A stretch of DNA of 21,203 bases from Saccoglossus kowalevskii (GCF_000003605.2 NW_003114964.1:6011-27213); one strand, 5' to 3'; positions 10,501-20,464 are shown, counted from the stretch's first letter. Translations and numbers: made by a program. Notes: generated by a model not told the origin, from the letters alone.

Positions 10501-10839
10501 TAGCTGATGCAATGATGTCATATTTTTTTTTAACTCCGCGGACTTTTTGATACTCGAAGATTATGATTCTATTGTCAGCCCTCGTGTTGAGATTTCCGTC
10601 TGTTCGCGGTTTTCTTTGTATGGCGGGCTTTGAGGCGCTTCACTGTTTTATGAGCCTGACTATTTGCATTGTTAACTATTAGTTTTCTTGTTTACGATTT
10701 ATTTTATTTATTTTTCACGAGAGCAATAAAATCAAATAACTGTCATATAAAAATTCACTTTAATGTTATGCGATGCCTTTTTGGATAAGTGTTATATTTG
10801 GTTTACTTTTTCCTCGTTTACTTCTCACATGCTTTAGTC
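10501..10839. other. non-coding stretch
   Basis: The patch 10557-10675 is GC-richer than its flanks and could be part of a regulatory block. No gene or repeat is seen. Confidence 0.4.
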
Positions 10840-10940
10840 GACTGTGACGCCGACACAGTGTGACCTTTAACCCGCCTGATGTTACATGGCAACGAGGAAA
10901 AACCGTTTATATCCGTGATTTCGGAGAAAAAACGGTGAAT
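10840..10940. promoter_or_regulatory. compact cluster: DR1-like, X-box-like and hairpin
   Basis: Within 100 bp lie TGACCTTTAACCC (10861-10873; minus strand GGGTTA-A-AGGTCA, a DR1/HNF4-type site), GTTACATGGCAAC (10881-10893; 11 of 12 defined positions of the RFX X-box GTNRCC-N-RGYAAC), and nested inverted repeats ACCGTTT/AAACGGT (10902-10908 and 10930-10936) around TCCG/CGGA (10912-10915 and 10922-10925). Three well-formed features this close are more suggestive than isolated words. RFX sites typically mark ciliary and neuronal genes in animals, but no target gene is visible here. Confidence 0.35.
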
Positions 10941-11162
10941 TTTAATTGTTTTATTCACAGCAATATTCCTGTTTTTCTACTTTGGCGTGTTTCTGAGGAA
11001 CTAGCACTTTCCATTGTATTGTAAAAATTTGTGCTGCATTTGTTTAAGTATATATCGAGATTAGAAACTTTTTTTATGTTTACGCGATTACAAAATCAAG
11101 AAATGTTTTGAAACGGTCGTGCCACCTGTCTCGGATTACGATAGATGACATGTTTTTGTTAG

Positions 11163-11170
11163 TGACGTCA
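11163..11170. promoter_or_regulatory. perfect CRE (TGACGTCA)
   Basis: A full palindromic CREB/ATF element, about 20 bp before the CpG-rich word GTAGCCGACGCGA (11189-11201). An 8-bp match alone is modest evidence. Confidence 0.3.
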
Positions 11171-11201
11171 TGTTGCTTATTATTATCGGTAGCCGACGCG
11201 A

Positions 11202-12534
11202 CGTTGATGAGTTGCGAATTATCATCCTCGTCGTGTTATCATGGATGAGTATTTCTTTGTAACAGTTGTTGCCTTTTATTGAAGTCGAGTCGATTTCACC
11301 AACTTGTCCTGCCATGTGTGCCTGCGTATACTAATCACAATTGATGTACATTTCCAAGTAAAATAAATATGATGGTTCAGTAATTAGTTTCTCAGGTCTC
11401 ATCACAAAAAAACAAGTGTAATTCCCTTTTTGTTGGTTGCGAGAGACGTATTATAGAACAGTGGTGTTATATTCGTCAACTAGTTGGCTATAATGTGTGT
11501 ACTAAGTGGTCGTGACAGTCCAGTGGGACAAGATAATAATGAAGTACTATGCTATGAACAATCGAAATCTGTCGCAATGTTTTCAAAACGGACAATAGAA
11601 CGTGCGATATGCCAAGACGTCTATTGCGACTAAATCCCCGATGTCTTAATCGCGGCAGTGTTATTGCCTCCTGTTGTATTTGTTGAATTTGAGTTGCTGA
11701 TAGTCACATCCACTCACGTTTTGGTGCCCTTTAGTTTGCAACATGGGACGTTGAATACAATTGGTAAAATATTGCATGTACGCGTCAATGTTTGATGTAA
11801 CAAACCCGCTACTTTCTGTGTTTCCTCGTGTCATTTTAACGATAGTTAACATGTCGTCTTGGGTGAGCTCTCAGTGGAGATAAAAGTCATGTAAATGAAC
11901 TTATTTGAATGTAGAGAAAAATGGACATCGCCGGTGACACATGTTTCAAACTACCATGTAGGTTTCACCAGAACATGTCGATTTATGAACATCATTTTAG
12001 ATAAAAGACGTTTTGATTGAACTTGCTTCGTATTACTCTAAATAATTTTGAATTTGTTAACTTTGTGTGATTTACAAATGTATACAATCATGTTGACAGA
12101 TTAAATGTCACATTAAACACAAATATTGTAAGTTAAATTAATCGTACTTTCGCAACTATATTCCTTATATTGTGTATATCAATCACATAAGATAGCATAT
12201 GATTTGTTAGTTCTTTATTTGCATTGAATACATATTCATTTGAACCACGATCGGATGAGAAAAGTGCTTTCCATGAAATGCCATTTAGGATCTGGATCAT
12301 TTTATTTTTTTAATTATGTTGAAATGTCGATTGGACAGGTGTTTTAACGATGCCATAACGATGCGTATAGGATTGGCTTCTATGCATACGCCTAACCACA
12401 TTGAGAACGTACAACTCAGTACAGAATTGGAATTAACTACATACGATGTAACGTTGTATGTCGTTTTCAAAGTTGCCTTAATTGATTATTGATTCGACAG
12501 ATCGCTAAATTACCGACAAGCCAAGTGGAAAGCA
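11202..12534. other. AT-rich non-coding stretch
   Basis: No gene is supported. A minus-strand open frame of 63 codons at 11661-11852 has no domain and no clear splice context. No repeats stand out. Confidence 0.45.
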
Positions 12535-12600
12535 CAGAGTGACCTTTATTTGTAATTAAAATTGTTATTCGTTCGGCAATTATAATTGCCCCTGCCCAAG
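12535..12600. promoter_or_regulatory. homeodomain-type site cluster with 16-bp palindrome
   Basis: GTAATTAAAATTG (about 12552) is followed by GGCAATTATAATTGCC (12575-12590), a perfect palindrome with abutting ATTA and TAAT half-sites. Such paired AT cores are typical homeodomain targets. Confidence 0.3.
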
Positions 12601-12799
12601 TTTACAAATCGCCTTGTAAAAAGACAGGCGTCCTCTCCGTATACGTCCTAAATGCCCTTATGTAGTGGTGGGATGGCAACATGTTAACAAGCCACTTGTT
12701 TAAATAAATATTCTCACCAACTCGTTGAACACTGCTTCGAGAATGTGTTTGATTTCATTTAAAATTGGTTTGATATTTTATAAAGCTTTGTAAGGCTAA

Positions 12800-13330
12800 C
12801 AGTGAGAACATCCGGCCGATGTGTGATCGATCCAGAATCGGTATTGTGCCTTAGTAATTGATCGTTGGTACAGACGCGCTATTTGAATCCGCCGCTGCAA
12901 ATGCTTTAATAAACGCCCTTAAATAAAGCGAACACAGGTTTCAAAGCGGGTTGGCAATAAATATTTATTTGTGAGGTGAATGGCGAAATTGAAATCTTTG
13001 CCTACTTATCCCCTTTCTCTGTTTAAACGCACAAAGGTCTGTGCTGCCATTCTAAATTAGATACACAGGAGTGTATTACTAACTCGCCTTTCTCTCTGCC
13101 GATCTTTTATTTGCAGGATTAGGACATCTTATAATGCCATTGTGAGCTGTTCAAATGGGTTTGAGACCACTTAAAACGATCCTAAAGATCGGCGCAGCTT
13201 TCCTCTTGTTCCACAGGATAGCGTGATTAAATGACATCAATTCGTAGCGCGTCTGAATCCACCCATGGCAGACATTTGCCGACTCTCAGCTTGGATAATG
13301 CCAACTATAGATTTGAGCTAGGAATTAGGG
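12800..13330. promoter_or_regulatory. CpG-containing block, candidate conserved non-coding element
   Basis: About 530 bp of balanced composition with many short, non-repetitive words and no long open frame. It includes an acceptor-like run CTTTTATTTGCAG ending at 13117, but the following frame closes after about 18 codons with no donor, so I do not call an exon. The texture is that of a developmental enhancer; this is inference from composition only. Confidence 0.25.
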
Positions 13331-14862
13331 AAAATTAAATGATTCCGTTGTCGGTTTCGTTGGAAATTTACCAACCATGCTAAATTGGTTAATTAAGACA
13401 TGGTGCGATATGCTACACGGGTGATACTAATTGCTTATGTTTAAGCAGTAACTTCCCACATTTAATTGTAACTAGGACGACTGTAACAATGGTAACCAGA
13501 TAAAAACATTTCGGCGATGATGGAATATGTCAGAATAACAAAAACATTATCCTTTCTCAAAAACATTTTAACAACTCTCCGTCTTAATATTATTCAGGGA
13601 CGAGTCCAATGACAGAAACGCTATGTTCGTACCAGTTATGTCATATCCGTGTACTGTTGGCAATTGCCGCGAATTATATAAAGTAAGTAAAACCTTACAA
13701 AACTGTGCTGTGTTACCCCTAAAAGTTATTGTTTTGTCGTAAGTTTTCCATCATTTGTCCGTCAGCTGGTACTGTTATCGTCACACTCTCAATAAGCTCA
13801 ATTCTTATTCTGTAAATTATAATACCTATTATATCATATTGCTGCAAAACATACGCATATGACAAAAGCTACCGGCAGCTGCGTTTTTACAATTTAATTT
13901 AATTTTGCACTAGAATTAAAAATTGTGTGTTTTCTAATTTCATTTAAACTATTTTTTCTATTTTACCCGATCATCCATGTTGCGATTCACTGAGTATCTA
14001 CCGTTGACACTATCAGATAAATTGACAATGTGTTCCAAACAATCCTCCAACCATGACCTTGGGCAGGCTATTCAAAACAGTCGGTTCAACATATCTAACT
14101 TCGTCTTTAAAAACAAAAACAAATTCGGCTTCTTGTTGCCGACTTTCGACAGTGATGTGTCCCTTAGCTAAACATTCATGTCGGGGCTTTAAGTCTGTTT
14201 TTGTACCTGTTTACAAAAACGTCCCCTGTGAAAACTAGACGCTTTCATCTCCACCGAGTGGTTTATAGAATACAGCTTAAGTTTAATTACTATTTTCAAC
14301 GCACCCAAATAGCAAAATGGATTCGGTTTTTAAATCAATAAATCCTTTTACCTGTGTTCAGCGGCAACCCTGTGAGAGCTCAAATTGGAAATTCCATTTT
14401 GTGTGTTCCTTTCTCTCTCTTTATTCGCCTTTTTTTACTCACATGTCTGTTTGGAAAGTCGCGACGTTGTTACTGCGAAGCAAACAAACTTATAAGCTAG
14501 CTAGTTCTTATTGCTAACTATTGTGTACGGATTCTTCTTAAGATCAAGAGGCGTTTGATTTGGGAAAACGCGCAATTACGTTCTATAATGTACAATCTTA
14601 ACGCGAAAATGGACAATTGAACATAGCGTTCAAGTTTAGGAATGCTAAAAAAGGACTACGTTATCAACTCGGCTACAAAACCGAGTGTGTATTTCAGTGC
14701 TCATTTATGAATAAGTGGGCGAAAATAAATAAAAACAACCCTCCTTTTCGCACAACTGACTACTATTTACAAATGATAAAAATACTCGATTGTAACAACC
14801 ATGTACACGTATAGAGGGAGGGGGTCGCGCTTGTTTCCATAGAAACACATTTCATTGAGCGG
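13331..14862. other. non-coding stretch
   Basis: Overlapping short frames occur at 13977-14238, 14317-14517 and 14617-14814 in different frames, none with a recognisable domain. No repeat unit is seen. Confidence 0.45.
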
Positions 14863-14873
14863 ACGCCATATTG
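14863..14873 (+). promoter_or_regulatory. YY1-like site
   Basis: ACGCCATATTG differs from CCGCCATNTTG only at the first base. It is a second YY1-like word, with weak weight alone. Confidence 0.2.
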
Positions 14874-15600
14874 GATTTTAAATATTGCTATACCAAATAA
14901 CGTAAAAATCCAGCGCTTCGGGACACCCCCAAATCTGTTCGTGCTCGTGGTTTTGCTTTATAATAATCAGTGAAATACACGAGTTCTTATCAAATAGAGA
15001 CTATTTCTGTTTCCAATCAGATGAATGTATATAAACAAGCACATGAATTAACAGAGTGTTGACCATATGTTCGAGTCTTGCGTGCCGTTGTCTTGTTTGT
15101 GTGTATTTAACACGACGATGATTATCACTGCAAATTGTACAGCGTTCTAATGTGACACGACGACACAAGTGGTTTGTTTTAAATAGAAATGATATTGAAT
15201 ATTGTACGTAAAATACCGAAAATCGGATGAAAATATTTGTATTTAACAGCCGATGGAAATGACAAAATTGTTGTTTTTTTTGACAGGCATACACAAGGAT
15301 GAGCCAATGTCACACATTGTCGCCCGATTAATAACCTTACTGTGTACCATGGACGACTATACTTACAATATTTCGTTCTAAGCTATTTATATCACCTTTT
15401 AATTAGTTCATAAAGTATGCATAATTACATCGTAGAAACATCGTAGATGGCGGACGAATACACTAAATGGATAAGGAAAAAGTAGTACCCATCAATCGCC
15501 GCCGAGTACGTCCAATGTTTATGCACGTGTGACTGGTACGAAACACTAGAATTACCGCAATCCACACAGGTAACATTCCACATTGTCGCTGCGTGCGCAC
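14874..15600. other. non-coding stretch
   Basis: A 97-codon minus-strand open frame (15001-15294) is the longest outside the tandem repeats, but it shows no domain, no splice signals and an AT-driven composition (Phe, Ile, Lys, Asn, His), so it is not annotated as a gene. A CTCF-like core (15440-15453) lies in this stretch. Confidence 0.45.
15440..15453 (+). promoter_or_regulatory. CTCF-like core
   Basis: ATCGTAGATGGCGG keeps TAGATGGCGG of the CTCF consensus; the left positions do not match. Confidence 0.15.
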
Positions 15601-15625
15601 GGGTGGGGTGGGGTGGTGTGGAGGG
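15601..15625 (+). other. potential G-quadruplex
   Basis: Four runs of at least three G are separated by 1, 1 and 9 bases. The last loop is longer than the usual limit of 7, so folding is possible but not assured. Confidence 0.45.
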
Positions 15626-15879
15626 TTTACATTATCAAAAAATGGGGCGATGATTTTTTGTTTGTTTTATATTCGAATTGCATACTTCGATACAGGGAAT
15701 CGAACCATAGCAAACAAAACGCCGGTCGTTACATGTGGGCGATGATCATTTAATATTGGCGTGGTTTGAACCGCGTGTATAACGCCGTAGCTCGGCGACC
15801 ACTACAATGAATGCTAGCTCATTACGTAATGTATTTTCAGTAGTCGAAGCAAATGAAGAAACTATTACAGAATATCCGC
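15626..15879. other. non-coding stretch
   Basis: The minus strand holds GGTTCGATTCC (15696-15706), which matches a tRNA B box, but no cloverleaf can be drawn around it. Nothing else is supported. Confidence 0.45.
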
Positions 15880-15975
15880 AGACGTTGGGTGGAATGCTGT
15901 CTGCATGTACCTTGTAGCCGACGCGAATCGTCGTCGACCGGCCTATCTACACAGCGTCGGGTCTCTTTGTTCGAA
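15880..15975. promoter_or_regulatory. CpG-dense block
   Basis: CGs are unusually frequent here compared with the flanks. The 13-mer GTAGCCGACGCGA at 15914-15926 also occurs at 11189-11201, in a similarly CpG-rich context. Confidence 0.25.
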
Positions 15976-16223
15976 TATCAAACCGAATTCACCGATACGT
16001 CGCTATAACTACTCGTTATTTGTATAGGTGGTTGTATTACATTGGATAGTCTAATCAAATTAGAAGTAAAAAAGTCAAACCAAGCGATCATTTAATGCAC
16101 GGTGTTGTTTCTACATTTATAAAAAAAATGTGTAGTATTATTTATATAACATTCATTTTGGGGACAAAATATCAATATCCCACAATATGTTTTTGACAGC
16201 GGCCTATATATGTACGTTTTTAA

Positions 16224-16239
16224 CGAAATTATAATTTCG
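16224..16239. repeat. 16-bp perfect palindrome CGAAATTATAATTTCG
   Basis: It reads the same on both strands and shares the core AATTATAATT with the palindrome at 12575-12590. It may be a homeodomain dimer site or simply an AT-rich palindrome. Confidence 0.6.
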
Positions 16240-17600
16240 CGCAAAAACATTTTATATTTATGCGCGATTTATATATCTTAGCATTTTACTTGAATATCCA
16301 CCTAAAAATGGACACATGCACGTGTCACATTTCATGTAGAAATAAGAAAACATTAAAATGTTCTATCGACGCCCAATAAAACATAGATTAAGCTTACTGT
16401 TTGTTATTGTTGCATTGATGTTGTTGTTGCAGGGAAATTCGTTAAATGTATAATATGCAGTACGCTAAGATTTAAGCTGATTTAAACTGTGTCATGTGTG
16501 AACCAGAACCGAACTATCATGTTTTGATTTGGAGATTTGTACGACCTATTATTAAAATGATAGTTACTGCATATCTGTGTTGACAGAGCAATTCTTTACG
16601 TTCTATCGTTCATCGGATTCTGTACATACCCTGTATACGCGTTAAAGCTCAGCCTGACGGCGGCGTTTCATAATGTTTGCATTCTCAGGAATGATTAGAA
16701 GGGATAAAAACCGTTCTTTATGTACTCGTTTCAGTTCCTGATAAACACGGTAATTTACACACAAACCGGGTGGAGGTTTTGTTCAATTGTCCAGGCAGTG
16801 GCTCTAACTTGCGATTGAAAGAAAAAATATAGACACTCACTTAGCCTGTGTGATGAAAGCCTGCTTTTGAAGCGATTCGTGTTATTTAGGCACGCAATGG
16901 CATAATCACATACCAATTTACCAAAATCCTGTTTCCATACGGAACTTTTTCAGCGGATAGATTATTTTAACGTTTTCATTTGTGTAGGTAATTCCTTCCA
17001 TACGGAATTCTCTTCGGCGTTTCATTGCGATACCATTGGGTTGGGATATTACAAGCAAACCCTTGGCACGCAATCGTTATTTAGTTAGCCACATGCGTAA
17101 AAAGAGCATTCCGTTATTACTACCACTATCACAAAGATTTACTAATCTCGCGGAATAAAAGTGAACCATTCGCCATTGGTCGGGGATTACAACCATTAGT
17201 ACTCTACATGTTCAAAGTCACTGTATCTGTTGTCATTTAAAAAAAGAGATAAACTCATGTTATATATATACATGACCGAAATGTCGTTTGCGATTTCTGT
17301 ATTTTTAGTTTATGTTTATTAGATAAAGCACCTTCTTTGTCGTCGGTATTTATACAATTGAACGTAATTTATAGCGATAAATAAGAGTAGTTTGTCGCAT
17401 CTTCACAATACCCTTGTTTTTTTTTCAATGGTTCGTTCTTTCCATGATCATTTTTTTTAATTTACCTTTGCATGGCGCGTCTTCTATTCATTTAAATTGT
17501 TTAATTTATTTGGCGTGTTATGAATTAAGCGTAAAATACGGCCAATGAGCTTAGTATTCGTGCCAGATTCACTGTTTGCTGTGCTATAAGCTGTTTTCTT
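16240..17600. other. non-coding stretch with a GC-richer middle
   Basis: The part 16640-17050 has more CpG and fewer homopolymers than its flanks and contains TTCCATACGGAA twice (16933-16943 region and 16996-17007). No gene is supported. The flanks are AT-rich. Confidence 0.4.
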
Positions 17601-17631
17601 TTCTATTCACTTGCATCGAACCATCTTGCAG

Positions 17632-17746
17632 TCCTGTATGCCTCACACGCAACCGCGTCATCGCACTCTATCTATCTATCACCGAGGCTCAACTCTGATG
17701 TATGCATCGCTAAGCGCTGTACCAATTCTCCACTGCTTCACCGCAA
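17632..17746 (+). other. candidate internal exon, unidentified
   Basis: A pyrimidine-rich run and CATCTTGCAG (ending 17631) form an acceptor, and CGCAA|GTAAGT at 17746/17747 forms a strong donor 115 bp later. Frame 0 is open throughout (38 codons, including MPHTQPRHRTLSIYHRGSTL). The interval has more GC than its flanks and holds a short (CTAT)n. No protein family is recognised; a non-coding RNA exon is equally possible. Confidence 0.2.
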
Positions 17747-18039
17747 GTAAGTTGATTTTGTTTATACAATGGTACTTGATCGTCGATAATCGCACCCCCG
17801 TTTTTGAGACAACCAGCTAGCAAATGATCACGTGTGCTTAGCTGGTATTCTAATTGGCTTGTTATTATTGGTTGTTGTCCCAAACTGCTATAGAAAGAGG
17901 TGAAAGATTGAGAATTGTGTGAAATATAGTTAATGTAAACTAATTTTCAACGGAATATCATATTTAATTTATTTGTTCCCCGGGAACATTGATTTGTACT
18001 AGCATTGGTGGGAGCTCGTATTCCAGTAACATGCTTTAG
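17747..18039. other. non-coding stretch leading into the minisatellite zone
   Basis: AT-rich; no gene or clear repeat is seen before the first recognisable diverged minisatellite copy near 18050. Confidence 0.45.
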
Positions 18040-18390
18040 TAGAGGTTGTTGGGAGAATGTATTTATTGCTAGCTCTGTCTTCAATGGGTTGGGTGTGTGT
18101 ATTCCTATCTCTGTCTGCTGATGGATTGGTGTGGGTGTTCTTATTTCAGACTTCAATTGGGTTGGTGGGGGAACATGTATTCCTATCACTGTACTTAGTT
18201 GGGATTGTTTTTTCAGTGAGATTTTTTGAAGTGAATTTATTTCTATTCCTATGAATGTCTTTAGTGGGGATTGTTAGAGCCGTGTTTCTATATCTGTCTG
18301 CAAAGGGACATATTAGGGGTATGTATTCATTTGTTGGTAGTATATATTCCTTCTTTGTCCTCAGTTGGGTTCTATATCTGTCTTTACCAG
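18040..18390. repeat. diverged minisatellite copies (old left flank)
   Basis: Words such as GTATTCCTATCTCTGTCTGC and variants with TCTTCAATTGGG recur every 36-60 bp, at roughly 18050, 18090, 18131, 18167, 18240, 18278 and 18318. They match the 30-bp and 64-bp units further right but have irregular spacing and many substitutions, so they look like an old edge of the same family. Confidence 0.65.
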
Positions 18391-18716
18391 TGTTTGTCGA
18401 TGTAACAGAACGACAAACAAACAGAAATATATTACAATTGTTATTGTAATTACCGATCACATATGAATGAAACATAATTTGCTATATACTCTATATTGTT
18501 TCATTTCATTAGTCTTGGATTATGAGTATGTGACTGAAAGAAGCTGAATGAAATTGCAAAATATGTACTATGTTCAAAAACTTATGTATTAATAATAACT
18601 AATAATTAATACAATTTTACTGTATTTTGTATCCACAAAAACAAAAGAATTTCACAATGTCGTTAACGGAATATCTTTATCGTACTGTTGTGTAATTCTA
18701 TCTTAGTCTCAAGTGC
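18391..18716. other. AT-rich spacer within the minisatellite zone
   Basis: No copies of the unit are recognised here. A short hairpin ATTACAAT-TGTT-ATTGTAAT lies at 18431-18450. No gene is seen. Confidence 0.5.
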
Positions 18717-19110
18717 ATGTTGGGGGTATGTATTTGTATTTCTGCCTGCAGTTGGTTTAGTTGGGGGAGGGTCCTATTTCTGTCTTCAGTGGGATTTGAG
18801 GGGAATATGTATGCCTTTTACTTTCGTCATTGGGGTTTGAAGGGTTTGAGGGGTCAAATATTGCTATCGTGGGGACTAGAAGTGCATGGCCACTTTTGTG
18901 GTGTGGTGTCTACTCTAAACATTCTCATTGTTTTAATATGTCAACGTTTTTTCAGTGCAACACATTGCATACATGTGTCTTCCAGTCAATGTATCAATGT
19001 AATTCTATTGCATTTTTTCAGTGGGTACGTTTTGTTGTATCTGTCTGCAGTTGGATTTGTAGGGTGCATGTTCGTAAGTAGGTATACCTATCTTTCTTGC
19101 CAGTGAGGTA
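18717..19110. repeat. diverged minisatellite copies (second old block)
   Basis: Degenerate units are seen at about 18724 (GGGTATGTATTTGTATTTCT), 18762, 18800 and 19021-19060 (GTATCTGTCTGCAGTTGG). Spacing is irregular and part of the block (18880-19010) is no longer recognisable as the unit. Confidence 0.6.
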
Positions 19111-19203
19111 AGAAGTCGACAATTTGGAATCGAATGGCACATTCAAGAAAAAATAAGATGTTCAGACAAGAGGCCACTAAAAAGAAATTGCACACTCGTC
19201 CAG

Positions 19204-19243
19204 TGACCCCAAAATTTCAAATGTTTGACCCCAAAATTTGAAG
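19204..19243. repeat. 22-bp direct duplication abutting the young array
   Basis: TGACCCCAAAATTT begins at 19204 and again at 19226. The second copy runs directly into the first 30-bp unit at 19243, marking the left boundary of the homogeneous array. Confidence 0.8.
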
Positions 19244-20464
19244 TATGTATTACTATCTCTGTCTGCACTGGGGTATGTATTACTATCTCTGTCTGCACTG
19301 GGGTATGTATTACTATCACTGATGTATGTATTACTATCTCTGTCTGCACTGGGGTATGTATTACTATCTCTGTCTGCACTGGGGTATGTATTATTATCTC
19401 TGTCTGAACTGGGGTATGTATTACTATCTCTGTCTGCACTGGGGTATCAATTACTATCTCTGTCTGCACTGGGGAATGTATTACTATTTCTGTCTGCACT
19501 GGGGTATGTATTACTATCTCTGTCTGCACTGATGTATGTATTACTATCTCTGTCTGCACTGGGGTATGTATTACTATCTCTGTCTGCACTGGGGTATGTA
19601 TTATTATCTCTGTCTGAACTGGGGTATGTATTACTATCTCTGTCTGCACTGGGGTATCAATTACTATCTCTGTCTGCACTGGGGAATGTATTACTATTTC
19701 TGTCTGCACTGGGGTATGTATTACTATCTCTGTCTGCACTGAGGTATGTATTACTATCTCTGTCTGCACTGGGGAATGTATTACTATCTCTCTCTGCATT
19801 GGGGTATGTATTACTATATCTGTCTGTACTGGGGTATGTATTACTATCTCTGTCTGCACTGGAGTATGTATTACTATATCTGTCTGCACTGGGGTATGTA
19901 TTACTATCTCTGTCTGCACTGGGTTATGTATTACTATCTCTGTCTGCACAGTGGTATGTTTTACTATCTCTGTCTGCACTGGATCATGTATTACTATCTC
20001 TGTCTGCACTGGGGTATGTATTATTATCTCTGTCTGCACTGAGGTATGTATTACTATCTCTGTCTGCACTGGGGTATGTATTACTATCTCTGTCTGCACT
20101 GGGGAATTTATTACTATCTCTGTCTGCACTGGGGGTATGTATTACTATCTCTGTCTGCACTGGTGTATGTATTATTATCTCTGTCTGCACTGGGGTATGT
20201 ATTGCTATCTCTGTCTGCACTGGGGTATGTATTACTATCTCTGTCTGCACTGGGGTATGTATTGCTATCTCTGTCTGCACTGGGGTATGTATTACTATCT
20301 CTGTCTGCACTGGAGTATGTATTACTATTTCTGCTTGCACTGGGGTATGTATTACTATCTCTGTCTGCACTGGGGTATGTATTACTCTCTCTGTCTGCAC
20401 TGGAGTATGTATTACTATTTCTGCCTGCACTGGGGTATTTATTACTATCTCTGTTTGCACTGGG
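19243..20464. repeat. 30-bp minisatellite, about 40.7 copies
   Basis: The unit reads GTATGTATTACTATCTCTGT then CTGCACTGGG. Two full copies, one 21-bp copy with a 9-bp deletion (19303-19323), then 38 more units follow, with one extra G at about 20131 that shifts the register by one base. Most copies differ at zero to three positions. A 210-bp block of seven units (19321-19530) is repeated without any change at 19531-19740. The unit is stop-free in all three + frames and two of three - frames, so long open frames (up to 479 codons on +, 328 on -) arise without selection; they are not annotated as genes. Confidence 0.98.
19321..19740. repeat. perfect 210-bp tandem duplication inside the array
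   Basis: Seven 30-bp units with the same private variants (a leading GATG, a TTATTATC/TGAACT unit, a TATCAATT unit, a GGAATG/TATTTC unit) occur twice in a row with no differences. This is a recent block duplication. Confidence 0.97.

Noticed and set aside
13085-13180. Exon after the strong acceptor CTTTTATTTGCAG (ending 13117)
   Set aside because: The best frame closes after about 18 codons and no donor follows.
15001-15294. 97-codon minus-strand open frame
   Set aside because: It has AT-driven composition, no recognisable domain and no convincing splice sites at its edges.
15690-15760. Minus-strand tRNA gene suggested by the B-box-like GGTTCGATTCC (15696-15706)
   Set aside because: No A box at the right distance, and acceptor, D and anticodon stems cannot be formed; the T stem has a mismatch.
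17640-17760. Minus-strand tRNA-derived SINE head (A-box-like TGGAGAATTGG and B-box-like AGTTGAGCC about 43 bp apart)
   Set aside because: The B-box-like word lacks a key C, acceptor arms do not pair and no tail or second copy is seen; too weak to annotate.
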